From contig NZ_JBALOV010000035.1 in the NCBI RefSeq assembly GCF_036965045.1, positions 1 to 64,000 on the forward strand: DNA of 64,000 nt, in the 5' to 3' direction. Each line of letters begins with the position of its first letter. Positions within the stretch are counted from its first letter, which is position 1. Positions 59,056 to 64,000 of the stretch are shown here, piece after piece. This DNA comes from Ferdinandcohnia sp036965045. Its GTDB lineage: Bacteria; Bacillota; Bacilli; Bacillales; Bacillaceae_L. Below the pieces are notes generated by a model that saw only the letters and a list, made by a program, of their open reading frames with translations, ran no database searches and was not told where the DNA came from. A program made the translations under genes and the position numbers.

Positions 59056-59238
59056 ATGGCAAAACGAAATAAAAAGAATGATCCCGAACAAAAAAACAAA
59101 AAAGGCTTTGATTCAGCTGTAACGGACTCTGAATTCGGCAAAGAGTTTGGCAGTGCTGCAGCTAACAAAGCACATAAGAAAAAGGCTAAAAAAGAAAAAG
59201 CCTCTAAAAATGATGGAAAATATGAAGGCGGACTATAA
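59056..59238 (+). CDS. Small basic hypothetical protein (60 aa)
   Basis: A 60-residue, Lys-rich, acid- and amide-rich protein (AKRNKKNDPEQKNKKGFDSA start, KKKAKKEKASKNDGKYEGG end). It has no cysteine or hydrophobic stretch and looks disordered. The middle SEFGKEFGSAAANKAHKKK has a spore-protein feel, but no SASP motif is present. ATG 59056, eight bases after GGGGTG; the frame to 58981 begins upstream of the ribosome site. Confidence 0.6.
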   Translation: MAKRNKKNDPEQKNKKGFDSAVTDSEFGKEFGSAAANKAHKKKAKKEKASKNDGKYEGGL

Positions 59239-59562
59239 GTTGTGTATAAACAATATTCGACAAGGAGATGTAATTGTCGAATGTTTTGACACCCATAGTA
59301 CAATACCAGCGATAAAAAATCCAGGTCATTGCATGGCCTGGATTTTTTATATTTGCCAAAACAGTAGGAATTTTGCTGAAATTTCTTTATAATAGCATTA
59401 AAACAGGTCTTTCTACCTATGGATATGAATTAGCCCCTAAATTAATGTAATAGTATAGTAAAAAAATGGTTACACCAACCCATTTAAATCATTTATCGAC
59501 ATTCATATACAGATCGGCCATAACGATTGAGTCAAGCAATAATGAGGGAGGGGGTTCAATAT
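59239..59562. other. Intergenic region with a hairpin and a terminator
   Basis: A perfect inverted repeat, ATTCGACAA (59255-59263) and TTGTCGAAT (59274-59282), encloses ten bases including GGAGATG. A terminator follows: AAAAATCCAGG (59314-59324) with CCTGGATTTTT (59337-59347). TATAAT at 59388 may be a -10 for the kinase gene, but no convincing -35 precedes it. I see no open frame. Confidence 0.6.
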
Positions 59563-61419
59563 ATGAAGACAGGAAATCAACAGAGTGCTCCAGAGTATGT
59601 ATCAGTGGTAACGCCTTCTGTTAATCTTGTATTAACAGTGACGAAAAATGGACAAATTCTTTATATTTCAAGCAACTGTAAAAACATCTTAGGCTACACA
59701 CAAGACTTGCTGATTGGAACATCGATTAAAAATATCATACATAAAGATGATCGTTTTATGCTTGAAAGTTATTTTTTCAATAAACAACAACAATCTGTAT
59801 GTGCGCTAAGACTGTTAAAAACCAATCATGATATCATTTGGTTCGAAACTATTGTTGAGCCTATCTATAACTCCTCGTCTTGTGAATATGAAGAAATACT
59901 ACTAAAAATGAATGTGTTATTAGAGCCAGCAAATGATCGCATTTCTGAGGAATTTAGTTCTAACACTTTATTCTCCTCGTTTATTCCGGATGAGATTCCC
60001 TCATATACGAGGTTGGTAGAGGCACCGATTTTAATCGATGAAGCTCCTTTTCCGATTGTCATTGCAAAGCTAGGTCAAATTGTTTATCTAAACAGGGAGG
60101 CAGCTACCTTATTAACAATTAAACATCCGAAAGAGGTAATTGGTAGTGCTATTTATTCATTTATAGATGAAGAATTCCATGAGGTCGTAGCTAAGCGAAT
60201 CGAGCAAATCCAAAATGGATTTCGTTTAGGCATTATCGAACAAAAGTGGAAGAAACAAAACAATGAAACATTCTTTGTTGAAGTAAAGGAAGTACCCATC
60301 TATATCAACGATGAAACATATGAATATCTTGTTTTGCATGATATTTCATCACGCAAGTCATTCCATGATATTATCCATAGAAGCCGTGAACGTTATCAAC
60401 GGATTATCCAAAATTCAATTGATACGATTGCCGTGATTTATCAAAATAATTGGGTGTTTATCAATGACTCAGGTGTAAAAATGTTTGGGGCAAACAGCTA
60501 TACAGAAATGTTAGGAAAAAATATTTATACCTTCCTTCATCCGGAAAATCATGATCAGGTGAGAGATTTCATCGAGATCGTCAATGCGGAAAAGAAAGAA
60601 GTCAATTTTAGTAAACAATCATGGTATACATTCCAAGGAAAGCAAATTCACACAGAATTAATCGGAATACCGACTACCTACTTTGGAGAGGCTGCCGTTC
60701 AAGTCATTATTCGTGACATTTCTGACCGAATAAAAGCAGAGGAATTAATGATTAAATCTGAAAAACTTTCAATCGCCGGGCAGCTTGCGGCAGGAATTGC
60801 CCATGAAATTAGAAATCCATTAACCGCCATAAAAGGGTTTTTACAATTGTTTAATGATGAATTCCATGAGAAACAGAATTATTTTGACATTATTTTTTCT
60901 GAATTAAATCGAATTGAATTAATTTTAAGTGAGCTTTTATTATTAGCAAAGCCGTCGGAAATAAAATTCAAAAATAAGGATATCCGGACTATTTTACGTG
61001 ATGTTGTGACACTGCTTGAAACACAAGCTATTCTCCAAAATATTCAAATCAATATTGAATATGAGAATGAGGATTCGATTATTACCTGTGATGAAAATCA
61101 GATTAAGCAAGTCTTCATCAATCTCATCAAGAATTCCATAGATGCAATGGAAAATGGCGGTACCATTATCATTCGCACAATGGTTTCGGACGACTTCATT
61201 TATATTTTCTTTATTGATGACGGCTGTGGAATTCCAGAATCCATCCTTAACCGAATTGGGGAGCCTTTTTATACAACGAAGGAAAAGGGAACGGGCCTTG
61301 GGTTAATGGTAAGCTACAATATTATCGAAAACCATAACGGAGAAATTAAAGTCGATAGCAAGGAAAATGAAGGGACAACCTTCGAAATAAAACTTCCTCG
61401 AATAAACCAAACGATGTAG
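59563..61419 (+). CDS. Multi-PAS sporulation sensor histidine kinase, KinA-like
   Basis: About 618 residues without membrane helices. Three PAS domains follow each other (about 15-125; 155-270; 280-400), as in KinA. The HisKA phosphoacceptor lies in AAGIAHEIRNPLTAIKGF, and the HATPase has N-box LIKNSIDAM, G1 DDGCGIP and G2 GTGLGLMVS. In B. subtilis the ykwC-kinA order is nearly the same, and KinA starts the Spo0 phosphorelay. Start ATG 59563 behind AGGGAGGGGG; the TTG at 59527 is far from any site. No response regulator is adjacent. Confidence 0.9.
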   Translation: MKTGNQQSAPEYVSVVTPSVNLVLTVTKNGQILYISSNCKNILGYTQDLLIGTSIKNIIHKDDRFMLESYFFNKQQQSVCALRLLKTNHDIIWFETIVEPIYNSSSCEYEEILLKMNVLLEPANDRISEEFSSNTLFSSFIPDEIPSYTRLVEAPILIDEAPFPIVIAKLGQIVYLNREAATLLTIKHPKEVIGSAIYSFIDEEFHEVVAKRIEQIQNGFRLGIIEQKWKKQNNETFFVEVKEVPIYINDETYEYLVLHDISSRKSFHDIIHRSRERYQRIIQNSIDTIAVIYQNNWVFINDSGVKMFGANSYTEMLGKNIYTFLHPENHDQVRDFIEIVNAEKKEVNFSKQSWYTFQGKQIHTELIGIPTTYFGEAAVQVIIRDISDRIKAEELMIKSEKLSIAGQLAAGIAHEIRNPLTAIKGFLQLFNDEFHEKQNYFDIIFSELNRIELILSELLLLAKPSEIKFKNKDIRTILRDVVTLLETQAILQNIQINIEYENEDSIITCDENQIKQVFINLIKNSIDAMENGGTIIIRTMVSDDFIYIFFIDDGCGIPESILNRIGEPFYTTKEKGTGLGLMVSYNIIENHNGEIKVDSKENEGTTFEIKLPRINQTM

Positions 61420-61446
61420 CAGAACAAAGCTACATCGTTTTTTTTA
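61411..61446 (+). terminator. Terminator of the KinA-like gene
   Basis: ACGATGTAGC (61411-61420) pairs perfectly with GCTACATCGT (61429-61438) and is followed by eight T residues. The left arm includes the stop codon. Confidence 0.9.
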
Positions 61447-61457
61447 TAAAATAAGAA

Positions 61458-61480
61458 GGCTAGTGCTTCTCGCACTAGCC
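61458..61480 (-). terminator. Minus-strand terminator of the IDEAL-domain gene
   Basis: GGCTAGTGC (61458-61466) and GCACTAGCC (61472-61480) form a nine-base perfect stem; reading minus it is followed by TTCTTATTTTAT. Confidence 0.75.
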
Positions 61481-61489
61481 AATTGATGA

Positions 61490-61726
61490 TTATTGAAGAA
61501 ATTTATGTTGGGACAGTAACATTTTATATTGTTTTGTAAGATTCATAAATAATGTTTCATCACGATTCAATAGTGATTGGTCAATTTGTTTTAGCAATTG
61601 TTCTTTCTGAAAGGAGGCCTGTGATTGGATGAGAACCATTTCTGCTACCTTCTCATACATCTCTTCATCAGGCGTTTGAGGCATAACAACTACTTCATTT
61701 TTTGGCTCTTTGTTAAAATGGTCCAT
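61490..61726 (-). CDS. IDEAL-domain protein
   Basis: A 78-residue protein. Its C-terminal half (EQLLKQIDQSLLNRDETLFMNLTKQYKML) matches the IDEAL domain, a short helical motif found in several Bacillus proteins. The first half is acidic (NEVVVMPQTPDEEMYEKVAE). ATG 61726 after AAGGAGTGATTACGTA. Function unknown; possibly protein-protein contact. Terminator at 61458-61480. Confidence 0.75.
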   Translation of the reverse strand: MDHFNKEPKNEVVVMPQTPDEEMYEKVAEMVLIQSQASFQKEQLLKQIDQSLLNRDETLFMNLTKQYKMLLSQHKFLQ

Positions 61727-61945
61727 TACGTAATCACTCCTTTTAATTTTTCGCTTATTTGTAAATAAAATGTTTGTTTACTTATAAGCTCCACTAGAAC
61801 CATGCTATCTTAGGAAAATATTGCATCGTCTAGTTGTCTTTCTATTATGAGGGGAAAACAGTAAAAAGTAAAGTGTTTTTTTAGAAAATTTAGATATGTC
61901 AGAACTTAGATGTGTTGGTAAACATTGTGATAAGAGGAAGTGATT

Positions 61946-62005
61946 ATGAAAAAATGGGTTACTTTCCTACATTACATCATAGAATGCTATGAGGACTTTT
62001 TATAA
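61946..62005 (+). CDS. Candidate 19-residue open frame
   Basis: ATG 61946 lies six bases after AGAGGAAG and encodes a 19-residue peptide with a hydrophobic, Cys-containing centre (TFLHYIIECYEDF). It ends at TAA 62003-62005, just before the propeller-protein ribosome site. It may be a leader peptide or chance. Low confidence. Confidence 0.3.
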   Translation: MKKWVTFLHYIIECYEDFL

Positions 62006-62021
62006 AAGGGAGGTACCTGCT

Positions 62022-63290
62022 ATGAATCAACCATATGGTGGATATCAAATGAATCCATACAACCGGGCAGTTCCACAATATTATTACCCATACTATCCCG
62101 TTCCCAGCTATCCACAAGCTTATTATATAAATCCTAACACGCAGCAAAATCAATTAAGACAAACAGAGGAATTTCAAAATGTATGGAAAGAAGTACGGAA
62201 AAATCTAAAACCTCACTATAACGAATTGGCCGAATATAATGTCAACAAAAGAATATCGCAATATATTGCGATGCAGCTTGTCATGTTTACACTTATGACG
62301 CAAAATCAATTTTCAGGTTCTTTAGACCAAAAGGTTAACCAAACCTATCCCGCTTTTCGAAATCAAGCGAATTGGATCTTTGGCGTATTGTCTCCTTATC
62401 GGATTCCGGATCGGGTGCTTGAAAGGATATTTAAGGCAATTATTCGACTCACTTATGAAAATATTGGCTACTCGCCAGAAAAGAATTGGAGCGAATGGGA
62501 AGACCTTGGAGGTTATTTAACATCGGGACCTTCTGCGATAGTGCCTGGTAGAAACCAATTAGATGTCTATGTTCGTGGACGAAATCGAGTTCTTTACCAC
62601 CGGATGTGGAATGGTTCAAGATGGACAGAATGGGAGAATCTCGGGGGATCTCTAACATCCTCACCTGCTGCAGTGTCTTGGGGACAAGGAAGGGTAGATG
62701 TCTTTGGTCGAGGTGACAAAAATCAACTGATTCATAAATATTGGGATGGCTCTACATGGAGCGATTGGGAGGATTTAGGCGGAGTACTCTCATCATCACC
62801 CGCAGTGGCGTCATGGGGAGAGAATCGCTTAGATGTCTTTGGAAGGGGTACGGATCGTCATCTTTATCATAAATATTGGGATGGAGAAGGATGGAGTGAA
62901 TGGGAAAACCTTGGGGGAGTTCTAACTTCAGCACCTGGTGCCGTTTCGTGGGGACCTAATCGAATTGATGTCTTCGGTCGGGGTGAGAATCGTGCTCTTT
63001 ATCATAAATACTGGAATGGCTCGAACTGGAGCAATTGGGAGGATCTTGGTGGCCAATTAACCTCAAGTCCCACAGCATCCTCAAGGGAATCTAATAATTT
63101 AGATGTATTTGTAAAAGGAACAGGTGACCATCTTTATCTGAAAAACTGGGACGGAAGCAGTTGGAGTGATTGGGAAGATCTAGGTGGAAACTTAACCTCA
63201 GAACCATCCTCAGCATCATGGAATCGCAATCGAATTGATGTCTTTGCTAGAGGAGAAAACAATCAATTAATCCATAAATGGAAAGCATGA
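62022..63290 (+). CDS. DUF346 (PLL-like) beta-propeller protein with a Pro/Tyr-rich N-terminus
   Basis: About 422 residues. The N-terminal 45 residues are rich in Tyr, Pro and Asn (PYGGYQMNPYNRAVPQYYYP). A helical region covers about 50-145. From about 150 to the end are six 45-residue repeats, each beginning WSxWEDLGG or similar, then LTSxPxAVSWG, RIDVFGRG, LYHKYWDGS. Such DUF346 repeats form seven-bladed lectin propellers (PLL type); here I count six. Start ATG 62022 after GGGAGGTACCTGCT. No signal peptide is visible. The DUF1906 gene follows 22 bp later. The pair is likely spore-surface or envelope associated (inference). Confidence 0.85.
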   Translation: MNQPYGGYQMNPYNRAVPQYYYPYYPVPSYPQAYYINPNTQQNQLRQTEEFQNVWKEVRKNLKPHYNELAEYNVNKRISQYIAMQLVMFTLMTQNQFSGSLDQKVNQTYPAFRNQANWIFGVLSPYRIPDRVLERIFKAIIRLTYENIGYSPEKNWSEWEDLGGYLTSGPSAIVPGRNQLDVYVRGRNRVLYHRMWNGSRWTEWENLGGSLTSSPAAVSWGQGRVDVFGRGDKNQLIHKYWDGSTWSDWEDLGGVLSSSPAVASWGENRLDVFGRGTDRHLYHKYWDGEGWSEWENLGGVLTSAPGAVSWGPNRIDVFGRGENRALYHKYWNGSNWSNWEDLGGQLTSSPTASSRESNNLDVFVKGTGDHLYLKNWDGSSWSDWEDLGGNLTSEPSSASWNRNRIDVFARGENNQLIHKWKA

Positions 63291-63312
63291 CATGCACTAA
63301 GGAGTTGTAAAG

Positions 63313-63963
63313 ATGCCTAGATATGTATGGGGAGTGGATTCGGCAGCAATCGTCGATGAGGAATTATATACATGTGTAAAAAGTAAATTTGGAAATCCGA
63401 AATTTTGGGGGAGATATTTAAGTGAAGTACCAGATGTTTCCCATGGCCTAACAAGGGGAGAAATTTCATTTTTACGAAATCGAGGAATTAAAGTTTTGCC
63501 AATTTATAATGTTTTTTCAGATGCAACTAGCTTTGAAAAAGGGCAGCTCGCTGCACGTAATGCCGTGTTTAATGCAAGACGTCTAGGTATTCCAAATAAT
63601 GTAGCCCTATTTGCAAATATCGAGCGTTTTTATGCTGTTGATGAAGCTTGGATTCGAGGGTGGGTGGAGTCTATTTACCCAACGGGTTATCGTCCGGGTA
63701 TTTACCATGATCCAGTCGAAGGCAGTTTTTCCAATGCATATTGTGAGGCTGTACGAAAAAATAAGCAGGTTGCAGTACAAACAATATTATGGAGTGCTGA
63801 ACCGGAAACCGGGGTTACTAGGGAACGAAATGCCCCCACCTATAGACCAGCGTCACCGAAATGTAAAGCAAATGTGTGGGTTTGGCAATATGGAAGGGAT
63901 TCGCAGGACTGTCCAATTGATACAAATCTAGCCGATCAACGCACTTTAAATTATCTCTATTAA
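63313..63963 (+). CDS. DUF1906 (GH25-like) domain protein
   Basis: A 216-residue protein of the DUF1906 glycoside-hydrolase-like TIM-barrel family. The N-terminus YVWGVDSAAIVDEELYTC, the KFWGRYLSEVPDVSHGLT segment, IKVLPIYNVF and the acidic FANIERFYAVDEAWIRGW correspond to the early barrel strands. The C-terminal VWVWQYGRDSQDCPIDTNLAD is typical. The Asp and Glu of the usual GH25 pair are mostly present (VDSA, NIERF), so activity on peptidoglycan is possible but unproven. Start ATG 63313 after AAGGAGTTGTAAAG. No signal peptide. Cotranscribed with the propeller gene. Confidence 0.85.
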   Translation: MPRYVWGVDSAAIVDEELYTCVKSKFGNPKFWGRYLSEVPDVSHGLTRGEISFLRNRGIKVLPIYNVFSDATSFEKGQLAARNAVFNARRLGIPNNVALFANIERFYAVDEAWIRGWVESIYPTGYRPGIYHDPVEGSFSNAYCEAVRKNKQVAVQTILWSAEPETGVTRERNAPTYRPASPKCKANVWVWQYGRDSQDCPIDTNLADQRTLNYLY

Positions 63964-63992
63964 AAAACCAGGTAGCTATACCTGGTTTTTCA
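63963..63992 (+). terminator. Terminator of the propeller/DUF1906 operon
   Basis: AAAAACCAGG (63963-63972) pairs perfectly with CCTGGTTTTT (63981-63990), overlapping the stop codon. Confidence 0.88.
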
Positions 63993-64000
63993 CTGTTCGT

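Overview
The window looks like a chromosomal segment of a low-GC, endospore-forming Bacillaceae bacterium (a Bacillus, Neobacillus or close relative). The evidence is AGGAGG-type ribosome sites with frequent TTG/GTG starts, sporulation-type histidine kinases, CotF-like and YjcZ-like spore proteins, an IDEAL-domain protein, and a gene order (glcT, ptsG, ptsH, ptsI, ykwB, ykwC, kinA-like kinase) resembling the Bacillus subtilis ptsGHI-ykwB-ykwC-kinA region. I see no rRNA, tRNA, CRISPR array, phage or insertion sequence.

Layout. 1-9.9 kb: a Gfo/Idh oxidoreductase, an NCS2 permease, a three-gene ABC-2 exporter, a YjiH-type membrane protein, a BASS transporter, an acyl-CoA thioesterase, mscL and a yneQ-like gene. 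10-29 kb: a large catabolic island with a secreted GHL10 glycosidase, a metallo-beta-lactamase-fold hydrolase, an AXE1-type esterase, a CUT1 sugar ABC importer without its own ATPase, a NanE-type epimerase, an enolase-superfamily enzyme, two Gfo/Idh dehydrogenases, an M55 D-aminopeptidase, a ROK kinase, an RpiR/MurR regulator, two AP-endonuclease-fold isomerases, a YesL-type protein, a DUF4127 protein and a Cof-type phosphatase. 29-35.3 kb: a CoxG-like protein and a formate/molybdoenzyme locus (fdhD, OFA-family transporter, MpsC-like protein, FdhF/YdeP-type oxidoreductase). 35-45 kb: a YeiH exporter, recQ, a coat protein, small unknowns, tcyP and a VOC protein. 45-57 kb: a PAS kinase, then glcT-ptsG and ptsHI, separated by a MoxR/DUF58/DUF4129 operon and a HAD phosphatase. 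57-64 kb: small spore-type proteins, ykwC, a KinA-like kinase, a six-blade DUF346 propeller protein and a DUF1906 glycosidase-like protein.

How the genes may work together. The 10-29 kb island pairs amino-sugar functions (NanE, ROK kinase, RpiR, YesL, sugar importer; a set also seen in sialic-acid loci) with the M55 plus enolase-superfamily pair known from the B. subtilis dppA-ykfB murein-peptide operon, and with a glycosidase family (GHL10) whose E. coli member DigH acts on peptidoglycan glycans. It lacks a sialic acid lyase, MurQ, NagA and NagB. I infer a scavenging route for a cell-envelope amino-sugar or glycopeptide; the substrate is not established. This is the best candidate for an undescribed system here.

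Other points: two nearly identical GlcT antiterminator targets precede ptsG and a separated ptsHI; the formate locus has two leaders sharing a small hairpin motif followed by intrinsic terminators; and three unrelated intergenic tandem repeats have periods of 52, 20-21 and 53 bp.
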